Numbered from the stretch's first letter, positions 36,871 to 46,186 are shown. The stretch is DNA of 64,000 nucleotides from an uncultured Cellvibrionales bacterium (GCA_913020115.1 CAJWBQ010000008.1:58864-122863); one strand, 5' to 3'. Numbers and translations are program-made. The notes: a model not told the origin generated them from the letters alone.

Positions 36871-38195
36871 TCGCCTTTAAACACCTTTCCGCGGGCCATC
36901 ACAAAATCGACTTTACGCATCGCTTCAATTTCACTCAAGGGATCGCCATCAACAGCAATAATGTCCGCAGACTTTCCTACGGCAATAGACCCCGTTGTCG
37001 CCACTAAACCGAGTAGTTCTGCCGCATCAATTGTACCGGCCTTCAAGGCATCCTGATTGGACATCCCTACTTTCACCAACCACTCAAGTTCACGAACATT
37101 GTCTCCATGAGGCACCACACCCGCATCTGAACCAAGGGCAATTTTCACACCTCGCCGATAGGCTCCACCCATCACCTCAGGCGTAACATCCAGTATCAAC
37201 TTGGCCCGCTTTTGAATATCCGGAGTCATATTATCTAGGTCACGTATCAGGTTGTCTCGAACGCTCAATGTTGGTACAAGAAAGGTGCCCCTTTTCTTCA
37301 TTAGAGATAGCGTTTTAGGGGCTACGAACGTACCGTGCTCAATGGAATCAACACCGGCTTCAACCGCCTGCAACACACCCGCATTACCATGTGCATGGGC
37401 GGCAACTTTGCGATCGAGACGGTGGGCAGTGTTAACAATCCCAGTGATTTCGTCATCGAAGAATTCCGGTGGCGCACTAGGGCCTCCCTGTGGTTTACCG
37501 CCGCCCCCTGATGCGGTTAACTTAATGACGTCTGCGCCGCGCTTTACTTGGTGTCGAACCGCCCGCACGCAATCCGTGGAGCCACTGCAAACGCCACCGT
37601 CTTGCGCCGCCGACCAAACCTTCTGGTGGTAGCCCGTATCATCACCATGACCGCCGACAATTGCCACAGCTGCACCCGCCGCTAAAATCCTAGGGCCAGG
37701 CACCAAACCACGCTTAACAGACTCTCTCAGAGCAAAAATCGCCGATGTAGATGCACCAAGATCTCTAACCGTTGTGAAGCCAGCCTCGACAGTTAAACGT
37801 GCACTATGAGCACCGTTCAAGGCCAGATCGGCTTCTGTTAATTCGTAGGGAGATTTTTTATTGCCGTTAGCCATTTCTAAATGGACATGCACATCAATAA
37901 GGCCCGGCATAACAAAGTGCTTTCTGTGATCCAACACTTTTACATTGGAGTATTGTTTCAACGAGCTTGGATCGAGGTACCCGCTCTCTACTGCTTGTAT
38001 TTTGCCATCCGAGATAAGGATGGACATTGCTGATTGAGTCGGCTTACCTGCTTCGACCATCAGTTGGCCGGCATAGATAAGATAGGATGCTGGCACTGCC
38101 TCTTCACTATCAGCGTTAACAGGCTGTACCATTAGAAAAAGAACACTGAAAATTAACGGAAATACAGTCTTAGAAAACCTCATATGAAAAATCAC
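36867..38195 (-). CDS. Exported amidohydrolase, imidazolonepropionase/prolidase-like
   Basis: This metal-dependent hydrolase (about 442 residues) has a signal peptide and all expected ligands: GLIDVHVHLE, the Lys of VIKLTASGGGG (probably carboxylated), AAHAHG, SIEHGTF and LGSDAGVVPHGDN. Such proteins are often dipeptidases (Xaa-Pro or Xaa-Arg type). The start is taken as GTG 38193-38195, five bases after GGAG, or the ATG at 38181-38183. A frame extending to 38267 exists, but its first codons lie inside the terminator of the preceding gene, so it is not used. It is coupled to the tricorn gene, and together they suggest complete peptide breakdown outside the cytoplasm. Confidence 0.9.
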   Translation of the reverse strand: MIFHMRFSKTVFPLIFSVLFLMVQPVNADSEEAVPASYLIYAGQLMVEAGKPTQSAMSILISDGKIQAVESGYLDPSSLKQYSNVKVLDHRKHFVMPGLIDVHVHLEMANGNKKSPYELTEADLALNGAHSARLTVEAGFTTVRDLGASTSAIFALRESVKRGLVPGPRILAAGAAVAIVGGHGDDTGYHQKVWSAAQDGGVCSGSTDCVRAVRHQVKRGADVIKLTASGGGGKPQGGPSAPPEFFDDEITGIVNTAHRLDRKVAAHAHGNAGVLQAVEAGVDSIEHGTFVAPKTLSLMKKRGTFLVPTLSVRDNLIRDLDNMTPDIQKRAKLILDVTPEVMGGAYRRGVKIALGSDAGVVPHGDNVRELEWLVKVGMSNQDALKAGTIDAAELLGLVATTGSIAVGKSADIIAVDGDPLSEIEAMRKVDFVMARGKVFKGE

Positions 38196-38227
38196 AATCT
38201 CTCCCGAGTTTATCGACAAACAAAGAT

Positions 38228-38255
38228 AAAAAAAGCCTCTACCTGAGGTAGAGGC
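38228..38255 (-). terminator. Intrinsic terminator after a TBDT gene
   Basis: On the minus strand GCCTCTACC-TCA-GGTAGAGGC forms a perfect 9-pair stem with a 3-base loop and runs straight into seven T residues. It lies 35 bases after the TBDT stop and is the clearest rho-independent terminator in the window. Confidence 0.95.
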
Positions 38256-38289
38256 CAAGTCACACACTAGTAAGGAAAAACAACTAAAC

Positions 38290-40683
38290 TTAGTTCGTCC
38301 AGACAGTCCACTTCAGTTTGTAAGTCGTGGGATGAGGACGAATGGTGACACCCGCGGTGCTGGACGCCGCCGATGTTACGAAGTCATCTTCATCCGTCAG
38401 GTTGTTGACAATAAAAGATAGACGCTGAGTCTCCCATTCCAAGCCAGCCCTAAGATTAAACACGGTATAGGCTACCGGGGTGAAAGGAAATTCGGCCCGT
38501 GAAGGGTCAACCAAGGAACCTTGATTGAACACCGTGTCCCGGTAGTTGGCTTCTAGGCGGACATAAGCATCCGCAGAACCAAAGCCGAAACGGTATTCGC
38601 CAGAGGCACTCGCGGTATTTTCCGGGGCATTAGGAAGAACCTGGCCTGAAAGATCGTAGGTTTGATTATTCAGGATTGCATTGTCGAAATCTTCGTACTT
38701 AGCATCGAGATACCCGTAGTTGGCACCAAAGCGCCAGTTTTCACTAACTAATGTATCCACTGAAATCTCGAAACCTTTAGCGCTTGCTTCCTTGGCATTT
38801 TGAATACGATCCAAAGGTACGAATTCACAGTTTTCATTGCCGTTTTGCGGGCGTAGAGATCCATCGTCTTCACGACAAAATGTTTCGCGCAAAGTCGCTT
38901 GGAAGTCATCCCAAGTCATAGAGAAAATTGCCGCGTCTACCCGCGTGCGACCGCCATTAAATTTCGCCTTAAATCCAAACTCAAGATTAGTTAGCTTCTC
39001 CTTGTCATAGAAACTGGAGTTGGAGCCACCCGAATCTGGGTTTGCTCGAGCACCCGCTGATTTGTAGCCCTGCGAAGCGACGCTATAAACGTTCACGTCA
39101 TTATTCAGGCTCCAATTAAAAGCAATTCTTGGAGAAAAATCGGACCCACCATTATTAGCTGTAGTTCCATCCGTCTGGGCAGCACGCCCCCCGCTTATAC
39201 GACCATTAACAACTGGCAATGATCCCGCCTGATCGGGCCTAAGGAAACATCCCTCAGACAGGGGGTCGCCTTCCGCTCTCGTCGGACAAGCACCGTAAAC
39301 TTCCGACCACACTTGAGATTCTTCGTCGTCGCTGTATCGACCACCTACAGTTAGAGTCATTTGTTCGTTCAGGTGCCAGACAACATCAGCGAACGCAGCA
39401 TAACCATCACGCTCCAAGTCGATGACATTCTCATTGGCAAGATCTCCCGCCATCCAAGGTCCAAGGAAGTCTCTAATCAGAATCTGATTCGCCGCTTTCA
39501 ACTCATCTTTGTACGTCAACGCGCCGACTGTCCAATCTATAGCGCCGTCACCGGTACTAAACAATCTAAATTCCTGACTGACAGATTCCGCCTCATAGCT
39601 GTTCATCCGATCGACCCAAGCGGTACCGCCACCATCCAAATCATTAAGCTGGTTCATGGTGCTGCGGGCGCGCCCAGTAATTGAAGTAAACCCTACATTC
39701 TCGCCGGTATAGCGAATACGCAGATTATAGACATCGTCCTTTAAATTCGTAAATCCCGTGGTATCTTTGCAGGCTTTGTCATCTGTCGACGCACTCAAGC
39801 CACAGGTAAACGCTGAGTCTGTTATGTCGCTACCAAAACGGCCTTCGATACCCATGGAAACGCGATTTTCCATATCACTGTCTTCAGAGATGGAATTAAC
39901 CGAGAAATCCACTGACCATTCTTCACTGGCATCCCAGTGAGCCGCTAAACGTACATTAGAGTTTGTATAGCCACTGTCACCGCCACCTGAACCCAGTATT
40001 CCCGGATTAACATTCTCAACAATTCCGCCACTGGTTTCTCTCTGCACCGCGGCACGAACAAACAGCCGATCATTTACAGGAATATTGAGCACACCACCTA
40101 TATCAAAAGTATCGAAGTTTCCCGCACCCAGGTCCAGTTGCGAATAAAACTCATCATCTGGTTTTTTGGTTGTAACGTTAATCGCCCCTCCCGTTGAATT
40201 GCGACCGAAATAGGTTCCTTGTGGCCCGCGCAAAACCTCAACCCTTTCTATGTCATACAGCGGCGGATTAGGCGTTCCCCGTGCCGCCGTACCCACACTG
40301 AATTCATCGACGTAGACGCCAAATGCACTAGAAGCCGACACACGCTCTGCATTTTGTAAATCGGAAATACCACGAATCGAAATATTGAGACCTTTAGGGC
40401 CTTGACCGCCCACTTCGGTAAAGGAAACATTTGGCGTAGACTGCAAATAATCAGCAGCCCCTTTCATATCGCTCTGTTCAATTCTCTCTGCACCGAAGGC
40501 CGAAATACTAATAGGTACATCTTGCGTTGATTGTTCACGACGCTGGGCGGTGACAATAATTTCTTCCAACATCGCGTCGAATGACGAGGCATCATCCGCG
40601 GCCTGAGCACTGACAGGTAAAGTGGAAAACAACGAAGCCATTGCAAGATGCAGTGGCTTGACGAGAAATAATTTGGATTTCAT
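38290..40683 (-). CDS. TonB-dependent receptor of the protease cluster
   Basis: This outer-membrane receptor of 797 residues has a signal peptide of about 28 residues, a TonB box EEIIVTAQRR, a plug with IRGISDLQNAERVSASSAFGVYVDE and VEVLRGPQGTYFGRNSTGGAINVTTKKP, and a barrel. The C-terminus is KLKWTVWTN: an aromatic lies three residues from the end, and the last residue is Asn. It ends in a strong terminator before the amidohydrolase/tricorn genes, so it is a separate transcription unit. It may import peptides or other products; ligand unknown. The region upstream contains two short palindromes. Confidence 0.9.
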   Translation of the reverse strand: MKSKLFLVKPLHLAMASLFSTLPVSAQAADDASSFDAMLEEIIVTAQRREQSTQDVPISISAFGAERIEQSDMKGAADYLQSTPNVSFTEVGGQGPKGLNISIRGISDLQNAERVSASSAFGVYVDEFSVGTAARGTPNPPLYDIERVEVLRGPQGTYFGRNSTGGAINVTTKKPDDEFYSQLDLGAGNFDTFDIGGVLNIPVNDRLFVRAAVQRETSGGIVENVNPGILGSGGGDSGYTNSNVRLAAHWDASEEWSVDFSVNSISEDSDMENRVSMGIEGRFGSDITDSAFTCGLSASTDDKACKDTTGFTNLKDDVYNLRIRYTGENVGFTSITGRARSTMNQLNDLDGGGTAWVDRMNSYEAESVSQEFRLFSTGDGAIDWTVGALTYKDELKAANQILIRDFLGPWMAGDLANENVIDLERDGYAAFADVVWHLNEQMTLTVGGRYSDDEESQVWSEVYGACPTRAEGDPLSEGCFLRPDQAGSLPVVNGRISGGRAAQTDGTTANNGGSDFSPRIAFNWSLNNDVNVYSVASQGYKSAGARANPDSGGSNSSFYDKEKLTNLEFGFKAKFNGGRTRVDAAIFSMTWDDFQATLRETFCREDDGSLRPQNGNENCEFVPLDRIQNAKEASAKGFEISVDTLVSENWRFGANYGYLDAKYEDFDNAILNNQTYDLSGQVLPNAPENTASASGEYRFGFGSADAYVRLEANYRDTVFNQGSLVDPSRAEFPFTPVAYTVFNLRAGLEWETQRLSFIVNNLTDEDDFVTSAASSTAGVTIRPHPTTYKLKWTVWTN

Positions 40684-41424
40684 TCGTGCAACTCCCTAGT
40701 TATTATTTTTCGGAAACAATATTTCCGATGTGCGCTTTGGAAAAAATAAAAATATTTTGTACGGTTTAGGCTTATACCAAATACCGATGAAAACAAGTAT
40801 ATACTTAAATTATTTTTTATTTCAAGTAGTTTATACCTATACTTTATTCCGAAAATTTAACATTTGATCACGCGGATACAATGCCCAAAAAAATGCAACA
40901 TGAACTCGCACAGATAAAGGAAGCTTAGTATTCCAATCCGCTGAATCATAAAAAACGCATTGCTTTCCGCCTATTCTTTGGCCTTTTTTATATCGGGATA
41001 CGCCCCTAACAAGCCGCCCTAGTCCAAGCGTCACTCACCCTACAAACAACCACATTTGGAAACTATCATTAATCACATTATATGTAAACAGATAGTGCAA
41101 TTAAGCCACTTATTTGTAGAGATCGAAGTAGGCATTTTGGGAAAACCACCTATAATTAGCCAATTATTGAGTATATATCAGAGAAGACTGCTCGTTTAAT
41201 CATCAAATCAAACCCCACTCGACACATTAATCCCATTATATAACAGTAAGAACACCCGTATTCACTTCCGTATAGGGAGAGCACTCAGGTCAGTGAAGCC
41301 AACCCCCAGACAGAATGTTTTGGGTACAGCTGGTACCATATACCGGAAATAATGCTCAGATTAGTGACACCCGCGAGAAGGCACATGTCGCTAATTCCAC
41401 TAAAAGGCAATTAAGGCAACAGGT
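40684..41424. other. 740-base divergent regulatory region with short palindromes
   Basis: No convincing gene was seen here. TCGGAAA-CAATA-TTTCCGA (40710-40728) is a 7-base-arm inverted repeat just before the TBDT gene and could form a leader hairpin. AAGTATATACTT (40795-40806) is a perfect 12-base palindrome, and the half-site TATACTT recurs about 35 bases further on. The rest, up to the acyl-CoA ligase gene, is AT-rich and unassigned. Confidence 0.4.
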
Positions 41425-42972
41425 ATGGCTACAACAAAATCAAGCGAATACAGTCTGGCGGAGTTTCAACTGCTGTCTGATCTAATTCGCTCCCACGGCG
41501 TGTCTACACCTAGCAAAGCGGCATTGGTACTGGATGACAAAACCATCAGCTACAGCCAATTGGACACTATCCTTGATCGGGTTGCCGCCTCATTCCAGCA
41601 GCATGAATTGAAGCTCGGCGACGTTATATCTATTTGCGGGTACAACTCAATTGAGTACGCATGCGTATTTCTCGGCGCTTTGCGAGCAGGTGTTGTCACC
41701 GCACCCATTGCTCCCTCGGTGACATCCGAACAATTCAATTCTATGCTCAGCGACAGCGGCGCGAAATTTTTATTTGTCGATGACGCGGCTGAAAAATTGT
41801 TGACAGAATTACAGCCGGGCGTTGAATGCATCTATCTTAAGTCAGATAAGTCAGGTTCGAGCCTAGAAGACTGGATGGCACCAGTGGGAGCTAGCCCCTC
41901 CTTCGTAGAGATTGGGCCAGACTCGCCGTTTAACATTATTTATTCAAGCGGCACCACGGGAACACCCAAAGGCATTTTACAATCACACGGAATGCGCTGG
42001 GCACACACAGTAAGAGGCGCTGCCTACCAATTTGATTCATCATCTCAAACCTTAAGCTCCACCCCCCTTTATTCAAATACGACCTTAGTATTATTTTTTC
42101 CCACCATTGCCTTTGGTGGAACTGTGACATTAATGAAAAAATTTGATGCCAAGAAATATCTGGAAATCGCCACTAAGCAGAAAATCACTCACACTATGCT
42201 CGTGCCGATTCAATACCAAAGAATCATGGCCGTAAATAATTTCTCTAGTTACGATTTATCCGCATTTAAAATGAAGCTTTGTACCAGCGCACCTTTTCAC
42301 CCGGATTTGAAAAAAGATGTATTAAAGCGCTGGCCGGGTGGGCTTATCGAAATTTATGGCATGACCGAAGGCGGTGGCTCCTGCATCCTTTATGCCCACA
42401 ATCATCCAGACAAATTACACACAGTTGGCAAGCCGGCAGAAGGACATGAAATTCGCCTATTAACGAATGATGAGCAACAAGCCGCGCCAGGACAAGCTGG
42501 CGAGATACTCGGCCACTCCCCTAGTATGATGACGGGCTACTACGGCCAACCCGAAAAAACTAAAGAAATTGTATGGACGGCGCCCGATAAAAAGCGATTC
42601 TTTCGCAGCGGCGATATTGGGGTGTTTGACGAAGACGGATTTCTCAGTATTATTGACCGCAAAAAAGACATGATTATCAGTGGCGGGTTTAACATCTATT
42701 CAAGCGATCTTGAAGAAATATTACGTCAGCAAAAGGGTGTAATGGAAGCAGCCGTTGTTGGTGTGCCATCAGACAAGTGGGGCGAAACCCCTGTGGCCTA
42801 CGTTGCAGTAAGTTCGAACTTCAAGGGTTGCGAGCAAGACCTACTAAGCAGAGTGAATGAAAAACTCGGTTCCGTACAGCGAATTTCAGACCTCCGTTTT
42901 GTCAGTGAATTACCTCGCAGCAGCATAGGCAAGGTATTGAAAAAAGACTTGATTCGCGAGCACTGTAATTGA
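41425..42972 (+). CDS. AMP-forming acyl-CoA synthetase
   Basis: This ligase of 515 residues activates a carboxylic acid to its CoA thioester via an acyl-adenylate. It has the P-loop IIYSSGTTGTPKGI near residues 170-183, the YGMTEGG motif near 312-318, RSGDIGVFDEDGFLSIIDRKKDMIISGGFNIY near 393-425, and the C-terminal catalytic Lys in SIGKVLKKDL. AAGG lies eight bases before the ATG. It could activate an aromatic, medium-chain or branched acid. The YxaF-type TetR and a crotonase homologue follow, which fits acyl-CoA degradation; the acid product of the nitrilase is a conceivable but unproven substrate. Confidence 0.92.
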   Translation: MATTKSSEYSLAEFQLLSDLIRSHGVSTPSKAALVLDDKTISYSQLDTILDRVAASFQQHELKLGDVISICGYNSIEYACVFLGALRAGVVTAPIAPSVTSEQFNSMLSDSGAKFLFVDDAAEKLLTELQPGVECIYLKSDKSGSSLEDWMAPVGASPSFVEIGPDSPFNIIYSSGTTGTPKGILQSHGMRWAHTVRGAAYQFDSSSQTLSSTPLYSNTTLVLFFPTIAFGGTVTLMKKFDAKKYLEIATKQKITHTMLVPIQYQRIMAVNNFSSYDLSAFKMKLCTSAPFHPDLKKDVLKRWPGGLIEIYGMTEGGGSCILYAHNHPDKLHTVGKPAEGHEIRLLTNDEQQAAPGQAGEILGHSPSMMTGYYGQPEKTKEIVWTAPDKKRFFRSGDIGVFDEDGFLSIIDRKKDMIISGGFNIYSSDLEEILRQQKGVMEAAVVGVPSDKWGETPVAYVAVSSNFKGCEQDLLSRVNEKLGSVQRISDLRFVSELPRSSIGKVLKKDLIREHCN

Positions 42973-43041
42973 TCATCAAATGGAAAATTACTAGGCCGAC
43001 TGAGAACTAAGGTACAGCGCCTAGACCTACCATCGCCTAAC

Positions 43042-43617
43042 TCAGAAAGACTTTGACAATAACCGGGCCAACTGACGACCCACATCCCTGAGTGGCGCGC
43101 TGGACGATAAGGTACGTGAGAGAATGAGCGCGCCTTCCAATGAGCTTATAACCAGTAACGAAGCCGCTGCCGCCTCTTCCGCTTCATAACCAGAGTCTAG
43201 AAATACGCCACTGATGATAGCCAACCATTGCTCAAAAACAGCTGTTCCTGCGGACTGAAGCTTAGAAGAATTAGGACAAGTCTCTAGCAAAATAGTAGCT
43301 ATAGGGCAGCCAGAGCGAAAACCGGACGTTTCCATCCAGCCCGCCAGTAAGCCTGCGTATTGCTCAATAAAGTCGGCGGGGCCTTTACATTGGGTGCGCA
43401 AATTTTGCAGCGTTAGACTGGCGCCTTTGCCAGACAAAGTAATTGCCGCCACACCTAGCGCCACTTTCCCTTCGGGATAATAGTAGTAGAGAGAACCTTT
43501 TGGCGCTCCACTTTTGCTGAGAACTTCATTCAAGCCCGTTGCCGCGTAGCCTTGCTCCCGGAAGAGTTTAGCGGCAGCTTGTACCAAATTGTCTTTGTGT
43601 AGAGCCGTTTTTGCCAT
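43042..43617 (-). CDS. TetR-family repressor, LmrA/YxaF-like
   Basis: This 191-residue repressor has the helix-turn-helix LFREQGYAATGLNEVLSKSGAPKGSLYYYYPEGK at residues 18-51, whose SGAPKGSLYYYYPEGK ending marks the LmrA/YxaF branch. The ligand domain follows. It is divergent from the crotonase gene, and a sequence that closely resembles the LmrA/YxaF operator overlaps the crotonase promoter. It probably represses that gene and perhaps itself. Confidence 0.9.
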   Translation of the reverse strand: MAKTALHKDNLVQAAAKLFREQGYAATGLNEVLSKSGAPKGSLYYYYPEGKVALGVAAITLSGKGASLTLQNLRTQCKGPADFIEQYAGLLAGWMETSGFRSGCPIATILLETCPNSSKLQSAGTAVFEQWLAIISGVFLDSGYEAEEAAAASLLVISSLEGALILSRTLSSSAPLRDVGRQLARLLSKSF

Positions 43618-43683
43618 TAATTTTTACTCTTATAGAACGAGATATTCTACTTGTGATTAGAGCACTTAGTCTATAGCATCTGA

Positions 43684-43707
43684 ATTATAGTGATCGGTCT
43701 ATATAAT
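43684..43707 (+). promoter_or_regulatory. Operator/promoter for the crotonase gene
   Basis: ATTATAGTGATCGGTCTA (43684-43701) agrees with the LmrA/YxaF box as I recall it (AWTATAtagaNYGgTCTA) at 16 of 18 positions, and contains TATAG/CTATA inverted arms. A TATAAT -10 element (43702-43707) directly abuts it, so a bound repressor would block RNA polymerase. Confidence 0.55.
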
Positions 43708-43743
43708 TTAGAACAAGCCAATAGAACCTGGAGCAAGACTAGA

Positions 43744-44463
43744 ATGAGTAAGACTATAAGAAATCGGGTGCTTTACGATCTAAAGGGGACTATTGCCTAC
43801 ATCACATTTGACGATGGCAAGGTAAATGCAATGTCGACTGAGATGTTAAAGCAGCTGCACGCCGCGCTTGATAAGGCAGAAGCCGATGGCGCATTAGTGG
43901 TACTCAGTGGCCGCCAGAGCGTTTTTTCTGCTGGTTTTGATTTGAAGACTTTCTCACAAAACGCTGAGTCTGTTGTTGAGATGATGCGATTGGGCGCCGA
44001 GCTAGCCGAGCGCATTTTATCTTTTCCCAAGCCAGTCGTAGTTGCCTGCACCGGCCATGCACTGGCAATGGGCGCGTTCCTATTAATGGCGGCCGATGTT
44101 CGCATTGGCGTTGTAGGCGATTATAAAATTGCCATGAATGAGGTGGCTATCGGCTTGACCGTACCTTATTTTGCACTTGAAATCGCTCGACAGAGGCTCA
44201 CACCCGCTGCATTCAACCGCTCTGTAACAACGGCTTATTTATACCCTCCTAAAGAGGCTGTGGAAGCTGGCTATCTGGACTTTCTGGTTCCTGAAGAGGA
44301 ATTGGCAGAGCGCCTTGTTTCTCAAGCTAACTCGCTCGCGGGCATAGACCTCAAGGCCCACAAAGCAACTAAACTCCGTGCTCGAAATGCATCTTTACTC
44401 TCGATTCGAGCCGCTATTGAGTCTGAGCTGACTCTGGAGCGGGCGGAAACTTGGCGAACTTAA
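43744..44463 (+). CDS. Crotonase-fold enzyme (enoyl-CoA hydratase/isomerase family)
   Basis: This protein of 239 residues has the oxyanion-hole stretches FSAGFDLK (near 61-68) and HALAMGAFLL (near 105-114). Of the two catalytic glutamates of classical hydratase, the second is present (Glu133 in MNEVAIGL) but the first is replaced by Phe112. A single glutamate at the second position is what delta3-delta2-enoyl-CoA isomerases have, so isomerisation may be more likely than hydration. The start is the ATG at 43744 with GGAG ten bases upstream; a GTG at 43690 lies inside the operator and is rejected. It is divergent from its probable repressor. Confidence 0.85.
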   Translation: MSKTIRNRVLYDLKGTIAYITFDDGKVNAMSTEMLKQLHAALDKAEADGALVVLSGRQSVFSAGFDLKTFSQNAESVVEMMRLGAELAERILSFPKPVVVACTGHALAMGAFLLMAADVRIGVVGDYKIAMNEVAIGLTVPYFALEIARQRLTPAAFNRSVTTAYLYPPKEAVEAGYLDFLVPEEELAERLVSQANSLAGIDLKAHKATKLRARNASLLSIRAAIESELTLERAETWRT

Positions 44464-44558
44464 GCGGTGTTTACTTAAGGCACGGGAAGGAATGTCTATT
44501 ACCGAGCTCACACCAATGCCAAGAACAGCTCGATTGAATAATGCGACTGAGCTGGTCT

Positions 44559-45254
44559 TTAGCAGGGTCTTGTGTTGTTTAATTCGGCCTTTAAGCCCAA
44601 CAACATATCTTGCAGCAAACGCTCTGCATCTTCGAATGCTTGGCGTTTGTTTGTCGCTCGCACAATACTCATAGAGCACTCCACCAGCATTCCGTACAAC
44701 AGCTCGGAAAGCAGACCTACAGGATGAGGTTTAAAAAAACCTATATTCACCAATTGTTCAACCATGTCACGGACCAAACCCATAGTATATTCCGTGTCAA
44801 TTGCACGCCAGCGCTCCCACCCCAATACTGATATAGCCTCTTGCAAGCTAATTGTGGGGCTTCGGTGTTCACGACCGTAGGCCAAAAAAGCCCTGCAGCG
44901 GTTCCACATTGTGTCCCAGAGGTCTGGTGATGCCTCCATCGCCGCCAGCGACGTGGACAGTGTAGCGATTTGCTGCCTATAACAAGCACAGAATATTTCT
45001 TCTTTATCTTGGAAATGATGATAAAGCGCCCCCTTGGTAACACGGGCCTGCTCGCTGATTCTTGCCAATGAGGTTTTCCGAAAGCCCTGCTGGGCAAACA
45101 ACAAAGAGGCCGCATCAATGAGAGCCTGCCGAGTTTGTGCGGCATATTCCTGACGCCGACTGACAGGTCGCTGTGTCTTCACAATAGAGTGTCCCGGCAA
45201 AAACCCAGATTTTAGCGTATTTTTCTTGACTTTGATACCTAAAGAATTAAACAT
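44559..45254 (-). CDS. TetR-family repressor
   Basis: This regulator has an N-terminal helix-turn-helix (LFAQQGFRKTSLARISEQARVTKGALYHHFQDKEEIF in segments) of the AcrR/TetR type and an all-helical ligand domain. The start is uncertain: the ATG at 45252-45254 has a poorly spaced AAAGG and lies within the operator, while a GTG at 45180-45182 would also give a normal N-terminus. It is divergent from the alpha/beta hydrolase gene and probably represses both through the palindrome between them. Confidence 0.85.
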   Translation of the reverse strand: MFNSLGIKVKKNTLKSGFLPGHSIVKTQRPVSRRQEYAAQTRQALIDAASLLFAQQGFRKTSLARISEQARVTKGALYHHFQDKEEIFCACYRQQIATLSTSLAAMEASPDLWDTMWNRCRAFLAYGREHRSPTISLQEAISVLGWERWRAIDTEYTMGLVRDMVEQLVNIGFFKPHPVGLLSELLYGMLVECSMSIVRATNKRQAFEDAERLLQDMLLGLKAELNNTRPC

Positions 45255-45267
45255 ACCTTTGGTATGT
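45226..45267 (+). promoter_or_regulatory. Promoter with TetR operator palindrome
   Basis: TTGACT (45226-45231) and TAAACA (45248-45253, 16-base spacer) form a candidate promoter for the hydrolase gene. ACATACC-TTT-GGTATGT (45251-45267) is a perfect inverted repeat overlapping the -10 region, as expected for the divergent TetR repressor. Confidence 0.6.
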
Positions 45268-45325
45268 GAAAGGGGAATTCGTCCAAAAACAACATCCGTG
45301 CCCACAGGAAAGCGAGAAACCAAAC

Positions 45326-46186
45326 ATGTCTATAAGTACAATCACCTTACAATGTAACGATGGCGTTCAGCTGCCCGCGAATTTTTACCAGCCAGAGAAA
45401 AAAGCAAAGGGCCTTGTCATTATCGCGTCCGCGCTGGCAGTGCCCAAAAAGTTTTATCATCACCTCGCACTATATTTTGCCGAGTCTCAGTATTCCGTTC
45501 TAACGTTTGACTATCGAGGCGTTGCAGACACGCCCCTGACAAAAAAGCCCAGGCTAGCCGAGTGGGGCACTCAGGACATACAAGCAGCTGTTACGGCCGC
45601 CGGCGAGCTGTCTGGCGGCGAACATTTATTCTTAGTAGGACACAGCATCGGCGGGCAACTTGTTGGCTTGGCGCCCAGCGCCGATAAGCTTGCAGGCATA
45701 GTGCTGGTTGCGGCTTCATTTCCCTACTGGAAAAGATTTGCGATGCCAGGAAAACTCAAAGTTGGCTTGTTGTTCAGAGTGATCGCTCCCCTGTTCAACC
45801 TTCTAAGCAGCACCTTTCCAGCGCGCGCATTGGGTATGGGCTCGTCACATTTACCCAGCAGCCTAATGGCAGATTGGGCCGCCTGGATGGGTAAAGACAA
45901 TTATCTATTGGACAAAAAATTTGGCTTTGACGCTAAAAGGTATAACAGCTTAAAACAACCCTTACTAGCTTATGGCTTCGATGACGATACACTTGTACCA
46001 AAAGCATCCTTCGAGAAAATTTTATCCGCCTATTCTTCCGCCTCGATTGAAAATCGTTTTATCGAAACCAAAAATACCCCTGTAGGCCATTTGGGTTTTT
46101 TCAGGCCGTCGGCCAAAGACACATTTTGGCTCGACACATTGGCCTGGATCAATATGGTTAATGAGGAGCGATCGAATCCAGTCTAG
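45326..46186 (+). CDS. Alpha/beta hydrolase
   Basis: This 286-residue hydrolase has the nucleophile elbow GHSIGG (Ser107), an acid in YGFDDDTLVP and the histidine in TPVGHLGFF, so the triad is complete. The FDYRGVADTP stretch is typical of the family. It begins at the ATG at 45326; a GTG 20 codons upstream overlaps the operator and is rejected. It is under the probable control of the divergent TetR. Substrate is not known; an ester or thioester is likely. Confidence 0.87.
   Translation: MSISTITLQCNDGVQLPANFYQPEKKAKGLVIIASALAVPKKFYHHLALYFAESQYSVLTFDYRGVADTPLTKKPRLAEWGTQDIQAAVTAAGELSGGEHLFLVGHSIGGQLVGLAPSADKLAGIVLVAASFPYWKRFAMPGKLKVGLLFRVIAPLFNLLSSTFPARALGMGSSHLPSSLMADWAAWMGKDNYLLDKKFGFDAKRYNSLKQPLLAYGFDDDTLVPKASFEKILSAYSSASIENRFIETKNTPVGHLGFFRPSAKDTFWLDTLAWINMVNEERSNPV

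Noticed and set aside
40837..41034. Leftward 65-codon frame in the large intergenic region
   Set aside because: Composition is not protein-like, no ribosome-binding site, no promoter.
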